Source of the DNA: Nostoc sp. FACHB-152 | Lineage (GTDB): Bacteria > Cyanobacteriota > Cyanobacteriia > Cyanobacteriales > Nostocaceae | DNA: 64,000 bases | Direction of reading: 5' to 3' | Assembly (NCBI RefSeq): GCF_014697475.1 | Contig: NZ_JACJRV010000020.1 | Location: forward strand, 29,082 to 93,081 | In this document: piece by piece, positions 15,578 through 24,711 of the stretch | How the letters are laid out: each line of letters opens with the position of its first letter | How positions within the stretch are numbered: position 1 is the stretch's first letter | Notes under the pieces: generated by a model | Seen by the model: only the letters and a program-made list of their open reading frames with translations | Database searches by the model: none | What the model was told of the DNA's origin: nothing | Translations under genes and position numbers: made by a program

Positions 15578-15634
15578 GGTTTATAAGTCTCAAATACAAC
15601 ATCATAAAAATTTTTAGGCATTCGCTGAAAATAA

Positions 15635-15675
15635 AAATAGCCTCTGAGTCTAACTTAAATTCTCAAAGGCTATTT
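15635..15675. terminator. Second hairpin before the ABC transporter gene
   Basis: Arms AAATAGCCT and AGGCTATTT with an inner GAG/CTC pairing, ending 42 bases before the ABC transporter start. It may act as a terminator for the upstream gene or as a 5' leader structure. Confidence 0.45.
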
Positions 15676-15717
15676 CAAAATTACTAGTGAAATTATTAAC
15701 GGCTACATCTTGAGAAT

Positions 15718-17739
15718 ATGCAAACTCCATCTGTGCGAGAGCAAAACACAACAAATCCTTTTTCTACCTTAATTCAATTTTGGGATGATGTGAAAGTAGT
15801 TGCCGGGCCTTATTGGTATCCGACAAAAGCAGAAGGAAGAGCATTTGTAGATGTGATTCGTTCATGGGGGATGCTGATTCTTCTATTATTATTAATATTT
15901 GGAATAGTAGGAGGAAATGCTGCAAATAGCTATTGGAATCGCTATGTAGTTGATCTTGTTATTGAAGAAAGAAACATTGAAAAATATGAAAGTACTTTAT
16001 GGCTATCAAGCCTGATTGTTGTAGGGATGGTTCTTTTAGTAACTTCCTTGCGATATATCAGAAAAAAAATTATTCTTGACTGGTATAAATGGTTAAATAA
16101 TTATATTTTAGATAAATATCTTAGCAATCAAGCTTATTACAAAATCAATTTTAAATCTGATGTAGATAATCCAGATCAACGTCTAGCTCAAGAAATAGAA
16201 CCTATTACTAGTAATGCTGTGAGATTTTCAACTACTTTTTTAGAAAAAGTTTTGGAAATAGGTAGTGCTTTGTTAATTGTCTGGACAGTTTACCCAGAAA
16301 TTGCCTTTTATTTAATTATTTATACAATTATTGGTAATTTAATAGCGATCTCTTTAAATCAAGTAATATCTAAAGTTAATCAAGAAGAACTTGCTTTTAA
16401 AGCTGACTTTGCTTATTGCCTAACTCATGTTCGCAATCACGCTGAATCAATTGCTTTTTTTCACGGAGAGAAAGAAGAATTAAATATAATTCAGCGTCGA
16501 TTTAATAATGTTATAGAAACTGCTGAACGTAGGCTGAGTTTGGAGAGAGGACAAGACGCTTTTGGCAGAGCATATCAGTCTGCTATTGGTGTATTTTCGA
16601 TGTTTATTCTGACACCTTTATTTCTTCAAGATAAAATTGACTATGGAGAAATTAACCAAATTAGTTTTGCTTGCTTTATGTTCTCTAATGCTCTGGGAGA
16701 GCTAATAGGCGAATTTGGGGTTTCTGGACGATTTTCTAGTTATGTAAAGCGTTTTGCCCAGTTTTCAGATACTTTAGAAGCTGTTAGTCAAGAACCAGAA
16801 AAGGTCAATACTATCAAAGTAGTAGAAGAGAACCGTTTGGCTTTTGAGGATGTCACCTTAAAAACGCCGAACTATGAGCAGGTAATTGTTGAAAATTTAA
16901 CGCTGACTGTTCAACCAGGGGCAGGGTTATTGATTGTTGGCCCTAGCGGTAGGGGTAAAAGTTCTTTATTAAGAGCGATCGCCGGTTTGTGGAATGCGGG
17001 AACTGGTCGTCTGGTGCGTCCTCCCCTCAAAGATGTCTTATTCTTACCTCAACGCCCTTACATCATTTTGGGTACTTTACGCGAACAGTTGCTTTATCCG
17101 CATACTGACCGAAAAATGAGCGACAAAGAACTCGAACAGATTTTGCAACAAGTTAATCTGCAACACTTACTGACTCGTGTAAATGGTTTTGATACGGAAG
17201 TTCCTTGGGAAAATATATTGTCTTTAGGAGAACAACAACGCCTCGCTTTTGCACGGCTATTAATTACGCATCCTAGTTTCACTATCTTAGATGAAGCAAC
17301 GAGTGCTTTAGATTTAAATAACGAAGGTAATTTATACCAACAATTACAAGAAAATAAAACAACTTTTATCAGTGTGGGTCACAGAGAAAGCTTATTTAAC
17401 TATCATCAATGGGTATTAGAACTTTCACAAACATCTAGTTGGCAGCTTGTCTCTATAGAAGATTACCAACTACAAAAAGGACTTGCTATTAAATCAGTAA
17501 AAAAAGAGCAAATCACAATAGATATTGCACCTCGAAAGGAATGCAAAATAGAACCAATATCTTCAGTAGTAATAACTGAAATTGTAGGATTGTCTCATCA
17601 AGAGATTAAAAACTTAACCGACTATTCCCTTGCTACTATTAGAACCAAAGCAAGTCAAGGAAAACCGATCACTACAAACAATAACGTTACATACCGCTAT
17701 AACAAAGACCCAAAGGTATTGAAATGGATAATAGATTAA
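15718..17739 (+). CDS. SbmA/BacA-like ABC transporter, fused permease and ATPase, with extra C-terminal tail
   Basis: 673 residues. Residues about 25-370 are an SbmA/BacA/YddA-type membrane domain (FWDDVKVVAGPYWYPTKAEG, WNRYVVDLVIEERNIEKYE), a fold known for peptide and vitamin transport. Membrane segments are visible near 50-72, 98-115, 180-225 and 290-310. The ATPase domain has Walker A GPSGRGKSS near 407, signature SLGEQQR near 502 and Walker B FTILDEATSALD near 521, so it appears active. After the ATPase, about 100 extra residues end with IKNLTDYSLATIRTKASQG and YRYNKDPKVLKW, resembling a small helix-turn-helix-like module. Transporters of this type accompany some cyanobacterial peptide clusters, which fits export of a modified peptide made with the ATP-grasp ligase. 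It could equally serve the nearby NRPS product. Confidence 0.88.
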   Translation: MQTPSVREQNTTNPFSTLIQFWDDVKVVAGPYWYPTKAEGRAFVDVIRSWGMLILLLLLIFGIVGGNAANSYWNRYVVDLVIEERNIEKYESTLWLSSLIVVGMVLLVTSLRYIRKKIILDWYKWLNNYILDKYLSNQAYYKINFKSDVDNPDQRLAQEIEPITSNAVRFSTTFLEKVLEIGSALLIVWTVYPEIAFYLIIYTIIGNLIAISLNQVISKVNQEELAFKADFAYCLTHVRNHAESIAFFHGEKEELNIIQRRFNNVIETAERRLSLERGQDAFGRAYQSAIGVFSMFILTPLFLQDKIDYGEINQISFACFMFSNALGELIGEFGVSGRFSSYVKRFAQFSDTLEAVSQEPEKVNTIKVVEENRLAFEDVTLKTPNYEQVIVENLTLTVQPGAGLLIVGPSGRGKSSLLRAIAGLWNAGTGRLVRPPLKDVLFLPQRPYIILGTLREQLLYPHTDRKMSDKELEQILQQVNLQHLLTRVNGFDTEVPWENILSLGEQQRLAFARLLITHPSFTILDEATSALDLNNEGNLYQQLQENKTTFISVGHRESLFNYHQWVLELSQTSSWQLVSIEDYQLQKGLAIKSVKKEQITIDIAPRKECKIEPISSVVITEIVGLSHQEIKNLTDYSLATIRTKASQGKPITTNNNVTYRYNKDPKVLKWIID

Positions 17740-17869
17740 GCCTAGCCATACCGTAAAGTAAATTTATCTGAATTAACAAGAGTAGTTTGACTTTAATCTA
17801 TGACAAAAATATTCTAGTGTGGAAATGAATCAAAATTTAGCAGCTACTTAATATATTTTAGAATCAGTG

Positions 17870-19546
17870 ATGTTAGCTAGAAAGCAACAACTAATTACTT
17901 ATGCTTCAATTACAATTTATGAAAAAAAATATAAATTTCCTCTGATAAAAAACCCAAGCTTAAAAAAAATTCAAAAAAAAATTCAAAAATGTCAAATTTT
18001 AATTAAAAATGGTAATAAGTCTCATTCTTATGTTTGGGGAATAATTAAACGAAAACAAGAAATTAGTCAAAGAGAGATTTTTGCAGAAGTTAAATTACTA
18101 ATTAAAGATTATACCCAACTTCTTGATTTTGTTGAAAATTATAAAGATAGTTATCAAGAATTTTTGTTAAAATTTATAGATGACTGGAAAAATTTGTTTA
18201 ATCAAAAATATATTGAAATTAAAAAAATTAATGAAGAAAGAAACAAATTAGAGTTAAAAAATATTGATAATTCTCAAGTTATTGAAAGGCTAAATCTAGA
18301 AAAAGAAGAAAACTTAAAATCAATTCTATTATTAAGTAATACGAACCTTTTAATATTAGAAAAGGTAAGATTGCTTAGTGAAGGAATCAAAAACTTAGCA
18401 GAAGATACTAAAAATCAAAAGCAAGCTATTCAGCAAATAGTCAAAGATATAGAGGTGTATCAAGAAATTTATGAATATCAAATCAGAGCGACTAAAATTC
18501 GGCGAGAAATTGCCAAAATAGCTGAAAAAGCGATTAATTTAGAAAATTATCTCCAAGATTATTTTAGTCCGTTTCAATCTTTAATAGATGAGGTAGTCAA
18601 AATAGATGCAAGTTTTTACGCAACTGTAGGAGAAATCCAACACTTAGCTAGTACTGATTTAAATCCTCAATCAAATTTATTAACTATCCAAGACAATAAT
18701 TCAATTTCTCATAACTTATTTAATTTATTAGTTGCAAGCTATGAGAAAAAAGATAGGTTAGAAGATGCTTTTTTTCAGACACAATTATTAGATAGGCAAG
18801 TTTATGATTTTGATTTTAGCCATAATGAAATCAATGTAAATCAAACAATTAGCCTAATATCTAATTATATGTCTACTCAACTAATTGCTCAAAAAAAAGT
18901 GTTAGGGATAGTAGAAACAGACTTTGTACTTCTCAATTTTCAACCTGAAGAAACAGAATTAGTAGTATCACCTAATACGGATATTGAATTTACCCAATAC
19001 TCCGAAAGTAACTGGCACATTGATTATAGTAAATTGCAAAATTTACTTGCAGATTACAAATGGCGAGAAGCTGATATTGAAACAGCTAAATTAATGCTAC
19101 AAGTCATGGGTAAGAATTATTGGAACGAAGTTTATAAGGAAGATATTCTTAACTTTTCTTGTCAAGCTTTGGATAAAATTGATCGCCTTTGGCAACACTA
19201 TAGTCATGGCTATTTTGGTTTTATTGTGCAGCAAAGCATTTGGGATGAAATTGGCGGTCAAGTAGATTATGAAACTCAAAAGAAATTTGGCGATCGCCTT
19301 GGTTGGCGAAAACAGGGAAAATGGTTAAATTACGACCACATAACTTTTAAATTATCTCCAACAACACCGATGGGACACTTACCTGTCAAATGGTTACACT
19401 ATGACCAAGATACTTTCGATATTTCTCTAAATTCATCTGTGGAACCTCGATCAATGGCTGCTTGGCGGGTTGATTCTTGGCTCTTATGGCAGATGCACTT
19501 ATTTTTTACTCGTGCAAAAATTTGTAATGAAAGTTATAACAGGTAA
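17870..19546 (+). CDS. Coiled-coil protein with C-terminal GUN4 domain
   Basis: About 558 residues. GTG at 17867 and ATG at 17870 are adjacent starts; I prefer the ATG. The first 230 residues are Lys/Glu/Ile-rich and predicted helical, with heptad-like coiled coil (about 85-225). Residues about 383-555 match the GUN4 porphyrin-binding fold: LQNLLADYKWREADIETAKLML, FSCQALDKIDRLW, HYSHGYFGFIVQQSIW, FGDRLGWRKQGKWLNY, then GHLP. True Gun4 activates Mg-chelatase, but cyanobacteria carry many GUN4 domains joined to unrelated N-termini whose role is unknown. Here GUN4 probably acts as a ligand-sensing or adaptor module. The gene starts 130 bases after the ABC transporter, same strand. Base composition of the N-terminal part is very AT-rich compared with the flanking core genes. 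Confidence 0.85.
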   Translation: MLARKQQLITYASITIYEKKYKFPLIKNPSLKKIQKKIQKCQILIKNGNKSHSYVWGIIKRKQEISQREIFAEVKLLIKDYTQLLDFVENYKDSYQEFLLKFIDDWKNLFNQKYIEIKKINEERNKLELKNIDNSQVIERLNLEKEENLKSILLLSNTNLLILEKVRLLSEGIKNLAEDTKNQKQAIQQIVKDIEVYQEIYEYQIRATKIRREIAKIAEKAINLENYLQDYFSPFQSLIDEVVKIDASFYATVGEIQHLASTDLNPQSNLLTIQDNNSISHNLFNLLVASYEKKDRLEDAFFQTQLLDRQVYDFDFSHNEINVNQTISLISNYMSTQLIAQKKVLGIVETDFVLLNFQPEETELVVSPNTDIEFTQYSESNWHIDYSKLQNLLADYKWREADIETAKLMLQVMGKNYWNEVYKEDILNFSCQALDKIDRLWQHYSHGYFGFIVQQSIWDEIGGQVDYETQKKFGDRLGWRKQGKWLNYDHITFKLSPTTPMGHLPVKWLHYDQDTFDISLNSSVEPRSMAAWRVDSWLLWQMHLFFTRAKICNESYNR

Positions 19547-19817
19547 CAAGAGATAGAGGACAGGTGTCAGAGTTAAAAGTCTTTTGCTGTCTCAGTTTTA
19601 TGATTTACTGATGTCCTAACTACCTTGGCTATTGCCATAAGATAAATTTTTTTAATTGTCAAAAAAAATCACCACATATTTGTTAACAGTGGTGTATCAC
19701 TAATTGGGAACTAATTGATTTGGAATTGATTGGACTCTATGAAAAAGTAGCAAGGTTAACGCCTTGCTAGATTTACCTTGATTTATTCGGATGAAGTGGC
19801 TGATTCAAGCATAGACT

Positions 19818-20510
19818 TTAGACTTCATTTCTAACCAGCTTGATGCGTGAACCACTGTTATCAGCCAAGAACACCCAATGTTGATTTCCAGCACCTACAG
19901 TTACTTGCCAACCAGAGAGGAGAATAGGATCGCAAGGGTTGGGAAATGTTGGGCGATCGCAACCATCTGCCCAATCTGTTGCTTGAAAAACTATGATTCT
20001 CAAAGATTGCGCTGGTAATCCTGATATTGCTTGCGCCTCTTGTAAAACCGCATTCCTAACTGCTTGTGGTAATTGATTATTTGTATTAGCCGCTAAACGT
20101 AAGGAACTACCATTTTTATTGGTATGATAAGTCCATTGTTGTGTGCCATTAGATACCACAACTAGCCAACCAGGAACTAAGGCTTGGGTGCATAATTCAC
20201 CTGGTTGTGGCAGATCTAAACAACCATTACTCCAAGTTTTTTCACTAGAACTAACAATTTGCAGATCTCTGCTAGCTATTCCGGTTCTGTTGGTTAAATC
20301 TCTTAGCACTGCGTTAGCGACGGTTGACGGTAAACTATTTAGTTCAGCTTTAGCTGTGTTAACTTCATTAGTGATAGCTGGTGACAAGTTGGCTGGGTTA
20401 GCTGTGGCACTTTTGATGAGTGTTAAACCACTACCAACAGACAAAATGCCTGTCAAAATTAAAGCTGTAAAGATTCGGGCTTGATTAGTAATATGATAAG
20501 TTTTCAGCAT
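19818..20510 (-). CDS. Secreted protein with two copies of a ~75-residue Cys-containing domain
   Basis: 230 residues. The N-terminus is a signal peptide (ARIFTALILTGILSVGSGL, likely cleavage after SATA). Two similar units follow: about residues 58-138 (LPSTVANAVLRDL, SSEKTWSNGCLDLPQPGELC, PGWLVVVSNGTQQWTYHTN) and about 143-225 (LPQAVRNAVLQEA, QATDWADGCDRPTFPNPC, SGWQVTVGAGNQHWVFLAD). Each has a Cys pair that could form a disulphide in the periplasm and ends in a W-h-G-like beta segment. This duplicated domain recurs in cyanobacterial exported proteins, but I know no function for it. It is monocistronic, with about 250 bases of featureless upstream DNA. Confidence 0.7.
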   Translation of the reverse strand: MLKTYHITNQARIFTALILTGILSVGSGLTLIKSATANPANLSPAITNEVNTAKAELNSLPSTVANAVLRDLTNRTGIASRDLQIVSSSEKTWSNGCLDLPQPGELCTQALVPGWLVVVSNGTQQWTYHTNKNGSSLRLAANTNNQLPQAVRNAVLQEAQAISGLPAQSLRIIVFQATDWADGCDRPTFPNPCDPILLSGWQVTVGAGNQHWVFLADNSGSRIKLVRNEV

Positions 20511-20768
20511 AAATTTACTAAAATAAGATGCCTTGGTGAGTAAATATTTAAGGTATTAAAGACCGATATTTAGTCATTAATAGCCAAAAAAATATATAGC
20601 CCTAAAGCTATACTTTGTTGGTATTTTTAAAGTATCTGTCTTTGCAGGCAGATATTTCCATAGACGCTGTGCTACAGATTGGTGTTTCTAAATTTTTACC
20701 ACAATTTTGTACGGAACTATATATAGCGATCGCAAGTCTAATCGTCGTCTGACTAGGTTTAAAAATAA

Positions 20769-21293
20769 CTATTTACTATAAGTATTAAATTTTGTTAAGC
20801 TATTGGGGCATTGATTTTGTATTAATGTATCTTCAGGAACAGCAACCCGTATGGTTGTGGATGCCCAGTTTTTGAAGTCGGGTGCTAACCAAACTAATTT
20901 ACACAGAATTTCATTATTTACCCACAACACCAAAGGAAAGTGAAGATTTTTCCGAAACTCATCTCGCATGAGATTGGTGCTAATCAGTAGTTGATTTATT
21001 GCTACTACTGACTCTAAACCATACACTATCAATCCTTCAGGATGGCAAACACTGATACTATTTGTGATGGTTGTATAAAGTGTCTCATCTGTAGGCGATA
21101 ATTTAATTGCTTGGATCGCTACCGTTGAAAATTCTTTTAATAACTTCAGGATCTCCTGCTGTTTAGTAACAGAATCACAACAGGCTAATATCAAAGAAAA
21201 CTCCCCAGATGCAACTTTAATAGCCCTTACTAGCCTCTGGGCGGTAGTTAAACTGTTAGTCAGAGTATTTTGCGAAGTATTTACACTATTCAT
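20769..21293 (-). CDS. Stand-alone copy of a cyanobacterial N-terminal domain normally fused to TPR/STAND-type proteins
   Basis: 174 residues from ATG at 21293, which has GAGG five to eight bases upstream; an in-frame GTG at 21305 is possible. The segments LVRAIKVASGEFSLILACCDS, EGLIVYGLESVVAINQLL, LMRDEFRKNLHFPLVLWVNNEIL and LVWLAPDFKNWASTTIRV resemble a domain I recall at the N-terminus of large TPR-rich cyanobacterial proteins. Here it stops before any TPR region. It could be a truncated remnant or an independent regulator. Nothing in the flanking DNA resembles the missing part. Function unknown. Confidence 0.6.
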   Translation of the reverse strand: MNSVNTSQNTLTNSLTTAQRLVRAIKVASGEFSLILACCDSVTKQQEILKLLKEFSTVAIQAIKLSPTDETLYTTITNSISVCHPEGLIVYGLESVVAINQLLISTNLMRDEFRKNLHFPLVLWVNNEILCKLVWLAPDFKNWASTTIRVAVPEDTLIQNQCPNSLTKFNTYSK

Positions 21294-21612
21294 TGTTCGC
21301 CTCACACTGAGTTATAAAGATAGCAATTATTTGTAGTAATATTACTTATAAATTTATATTTAAAAATAGCAGACTGATAGTTGAAAAAATTTTTTCTGGT
21401 AATACATAGCATAATGCTAAATGTGCAAGATATGCCAATATATACAAATATTGATAGATAAGTGAAGTGTAATCTAATTTACAATAATATTTGCAAATTA
21501 GAGGCAAAGCAGACTCAGGATGGAAAGCTGATTTTGGCATAGTAGACCAAAAGCAACTTCTGTCCAGATATACTAGTCATTTTTCCATGTCTTCTTTTGC
21601 CTGTAACCAAAT
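21294..21612. other. Intergenic region, no gene seen
   Basis: AT-rich spacer between two divergent genes. A 64-codon open frame on the minus strand (21346-21540) has no family resemblance. No repeat or hairpin stands out. Confidence 0.5.
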
Positions 21613-22863
21613 ATGAAAAAACTTGTCAAGTGGTGTGTTGAGTTACTGTGGTGGAATACTCATCAACGTAGAAAGAAAGCACTATTTGCGGTCATAATAA
21701 TCCTCAGTATGATTGCCCCAGTTATGCTTTCATTTCCGTTAACAGCACAAACTACTATTGGGCGATCGCCTGCGTCAGAATTAAGAGGAGTATGGTTAAC
21801 AAATATTGACAGTGATGTTTTATTTGAACGCAACCGTCTCAAGAATGCCTTGCAACGACTGGATGAATTAAACTTTAATACCGTTTATCCGGCGGTGTGG
21901 AATTGGGGTTATACATTATATCCCAGCAAAGTAGCAGCTAAAGTCATTGGGCGATCGCTTGATCCCACACCAGGGTTGCAAAAGCGCGATATGCTCAAAG
22001 AAATTGTCGATGAAGGACACAAACAAGGGTTAACTGTAATTCCCTGGTTTGAATTTGGTTTTATGGCTCCTGCTGATTCCTTATTAGCCAAAAATCGTCC
22101 CCAATGGCTGACAAGTCGCAGCAATGGCACAAAAATTGTTAAGGAAGGTATACATAATCGGGTTTGGTTAAATCCTTTCCACCCAGACGTACAGAAATTT
22201 ATTCAAGATTTAATCGTTGAAATCGTCCGCAACTATGATATTGATGGTATTCAATTTGATGACCATTTCGGTTTACCTTCTGAATTAGGCTACGATGCCT
22301 ATACAGTAGCACTTTATAAAAAAGAACACCGTGGTAAAGCCCCATCAAAAAATCCTAAAGATCCCGAATGGGTGAGTTGGCGGGCGAATAAAATCACTGA
22401 CTTTATGAAGCGGGTATTCACAGCGATTAAAACCACGAACAAGAACTGTCTAGTTTCCGTTGCACCGAATCCCCAGCGTTTTTCTTACGAATTCTTTTTA
22501 GCTGACTGGCAGAAATGGGAACGCATGGGACTGATTGAAGAATTAGTGTTGCAGATATATCGAGATGATTTGAATGTGTTTGTTAGCGAATTAGAGTATC
22601 CCGAAGTCAAGGTTGCACGCAGTCATATTCCGGTGAGTATTGGGATTATAACTGGATTGAAGAATAAATCTATTCCGATCGCTCAAATTCAAACCCAGGT
22701 GCAGAAAGTACGCGATCGCAACTTTGCTGGTGTCTCTTTCTTTTTCTATGAAAGTCTGTGGAACTTGAGCAAAGAACCAACCTCAATGCGTCAAGCTGGC
22801 TTAAAGAACATATTCCCCACACCAGCAAGTTATCCTAATTTGTTAGCTGGTTGGAAACCTTAA
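21613..22863 (+). CDS. Glycosyl-hydrolase-like family 10 (GHL10) exported protein
   Basis: 416 residues. The N-terminus has a basic stretch then a hydrophobic segment (about 24-45, ALFAVIIILSMIAPVMLSF), a signal peptide or membrane anchor. From about residue 57 the sequence follows the GHL10 TIM-barrel family (RGVWLTNIDSDVLF, LNFNTVYPAVWNWGYTLYPS, GLTVIPWFEFGFMAP, VWLNPFHPDVQKFI, DIDGIQFDDHFGLP near 210, LVSVAPNPQRFSYEF). Relatives in this family act on cell-envelope glycans or are uncharacterised; acidic residues in FDDHFG are the likely active-site region. Monocistronic, followed by a hairpin. Confidence 0.88.
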   Translation: MKKLVKWCVELLWWNTHQRRKKALFAVIIILSMIAPVMLSFPLTAQTTIGRSPASELRGVWLTNIDSDVLFERNRLKNALQRLDELNFNTVYPAVWNWGYTLYPSKVAAKVIGRSLDPTPGLQKRDMLKEIVDEGHKQGLTVIPWFEFGFMAPADSLLAKNRPQWLTSRSNGTKIVKEGIHNRVWLNPFHPDVQKFIQDLIVEIVRNYDIDGIQFDDHFGLPSELGYDAYTVALYKKEHRGKAPSKNPKDPEWVSWRANKITDFMKRVFTAIKTTNKNCLVSVAPNPQRFSYEFFLADWQKWERMGLIEELVLQIYRDDLNVFVSELEYPEVKVARSHIPVSIGIITGLKNKSIPIAQIQTQVQKVRDRNFAGVSFFFYESLWNLSKEPTSMRQAGLKNIFPTPASYPNLLAGWKP

Positions 22864-23028
22864 TGAAGTCTGAAGTCTGAAAAAATACTAGTAGGTTGGG
22901 TGGAGGCGCATGAGAGATGTTGACAGCAATATGCTAAATCTATTTGCGCCGTAAACCAACATCAAATCACTGTAACCTGTAACCCATAACCTAATAAAGT
23001 TCAGTTAAACGCGGAGTGTTTGTGGTAA

Positions 23029-23068
23029 TAGTGGCGTGGGCTAATTAATTAGTTGAGTCACGCCACTA
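23029..23068. terminator. Bidirectional hairpin between convergent genes
   Basis: Perfect ten-base arms TAGTGGCGTG and CACGCCACTA around an AT-rich loop, in the spacer between the convergent GHL10 and site-2 protease genes. The spacer also has a short inverted GTAGGTTGG/CCAACAT pair at about 22891-22965, typical of Nostoc interspersed repeats. Confidence 0.6.
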
Positions 23069-23110
23069 CAATTAATCTGTTCAAGATTATTCAGACTTCA
23101 CACTTCATAA

Positions 23111-24604
23111 TTATCCGCCAATACCTAAACGCCCAGCTAGGCCAGGAGTTAAAGGTAGGAGAGTTGCAATCATCAAGAATAAAGCCAAAAGACCTAAAGC
23201 GGCTCTAGCATCATCGGGTTCGCTGATTTCATTTAAGCTGGGGCGTTCTAAATCCCGTTGTAAAAACAGAATCACAATTGCCCAGTACATGGCCATAGAA
23301 TTACCGAGTGAAACTAACGCCAGCAAAATTAAAGTTGCTACTGTTGCTCTTCCAGCAGTTTTGCGACCATAAATCGCTTGAACTACGCGCCCGCCATCTA
23401 GAGAACCAGCTGGCATTAGGTTTAAAGCGGTAATTACCAAACCCAGCCAACCAATGATGACTAAAGGATGGACGCTTACTAAAGATGATTGTAAAGCTGA
23501 ACCAAGGATAACTCGCGCCAAGCTACCTACTAAAATTGAGCCTTGGAAGAACTGATTTGGCAATTGAAATAAACTACCTGGGTGAGAAAGCAATAACCCA
23601 ACAATCAACATGATTAAAGAGACGATACCCCCGGCGGCTGGGCCTGCCAAAGCAATATCAAACAGTGCTGTGCGGTTGGGTAAAAGAGATTCAAAACGGG
23701 TAATTGAACCAAAAGAGCCAATTTGCACAGCTGGTAAAAAGAAAGGCCAGCTAAGGCGCACTTGATAACGACGCGCTAGTATCCAGTGACCAATTTCGTG
23801 TGCTACTAAAACTGCAAATATGCCCAGTCCGATGGGTAAAGCTTGGGTTAACCGTTCTGGGGTAGCAAATAAATCAAAGTTCAACAGTAAACCTGCTGTT
23901 TCTAAACAGGTGGCGACAGTTGCAATTAGCAATATACCAGCAAAGGCTTTTTGCGCTACTGTTGTCGGTTGGGGATCGTTACGGCTAGGCAGTACAATCA
24001 CCACAGGTTTACCGTCTGTGTTTTCGACCAAAAATAGGCGATATTGCTCACCCAGACGTTCCCTTAAGCTGGTGCTGAGGCGGTTGTGAACTTCTTGGGG
24101 TTCGCCGCGCAGATTACCTTTAAAGATAGCTCCTTCTTGGTAGGCGATCGTTTCTGTGGCGAAAAAGGTATCAAGACCGAAAATGCCTTTAATGGCGTTT
24201 AAGTCTGCTTCAGGAATTGATAGAACTTCAATTTTCAGTTCACCGACTGCTGGTTGTTGTGCAGCATCGCCTTCCTGTGAAGAATTAGCCGCTAACCTTT
24301 GGGTTGCCCGTTGCTTGAGAATGGCATCTTGCCCGGCAGCCCGCAGTTGTCTACCGAGGTAGATGTACAAACCAGCCGAACCTACCACCAAGAACAGAAT
24401 ACCAACGATGTTGAGGTAAATTCCGGCGGCAAATAAACCGAAGAATAACAGCCAGGGAGCCATTAAAACCACTGACTGCAACCAGGCTAAGATTCCCAGT
24501 TTTCCAAAAGGTCTAGCGCGATACAAGCCCCAGCCCAAAATGGCGAAAGCTATCAATAAAATTGTTCCAATTATCGGAGTCTCTGAGGAAGCAAACATTT
24601 CCAA
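23111..24604 (-). CDS. Site-2 type intramembrane metalloprotease (EGY-like, M50)
   Basis: 497 residues, multi-pass membrane protein. The zinc-binding motif HEIGH lies near residue 268 (VLVAHEIGHWILARRYQVR) and the second ligand motif NLMPAGSLDGGR near 392-403, so the catalytic set is complete. The N-terminus has two or three membrane helices, then a soluble part (about 115-215, GIFGLDTFFATETIAYQEGAIF, FLVENTDGKPVVIVLPSR) typical of the EGY1/EGY2 chloroplast and cyanobacterial branch. It probably cleaves membrane-bound regulatory proteins in thylakoid or plasma membrane. The DUF4350 gene ends 107 bases upstream on the same strand. Confidence 0.92.
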   Translation of the reverse strand: MEMFASSETPIIGTILLIAFAILGWGLYRARPFGKLGILAWLQSVVLMAPWLLFFGLFAAGIYLNIVGILFLVVGSAGLYIYLGRQLRAAGQDAILKQRATQRLAANSSQEGDAAQQPAVGELKIEVLSIPEADLNAIKGIFGLDTFFATETIAYQEGAIFKGNLRGEPQEVHNRLSTSLRERLGEQYRLFLVENTDGKPVVIVLPSRNDPQPTTVAQKAFAGILLIATVATCLETAGLLLNFDLFATPERLTQALPIGLGIFAVLVAHEIGHWILARRYQVRLSWPFFLPAVQIGSFGSITRFESLLPNRTALFDIALAGPAAGGIVSLIMLIVGLLLSHPGSLFQLPNQFFQGSILVGSLARVILGSALQSSLVSVHPLVIIGWLGLVITALNLMPAGSLDGGRVVQAIYGRKTAGRATVATLILLALVSLGNSMAMYWAIVILFLQRDLERPSLNEISEPDDARAALGLLALFLMIATLLPLTPGLAGRLGIGG

Positions 24605-24711
24605 ACCCTTCGCTGCGAAAGACCAAGCCTGAGTTGGTCAGGTGTGAGAGATACATCTATTAATGTATAACGCTACCTGTTTCCCGCCCAAATTTAGTCA
24701 TAGGGTCGCTT

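Noticed and set aside
21346..21540. 64-codon minus-strand ORF
   Set aside because: AT-rich, no recognisable family and no ribosome binding site.
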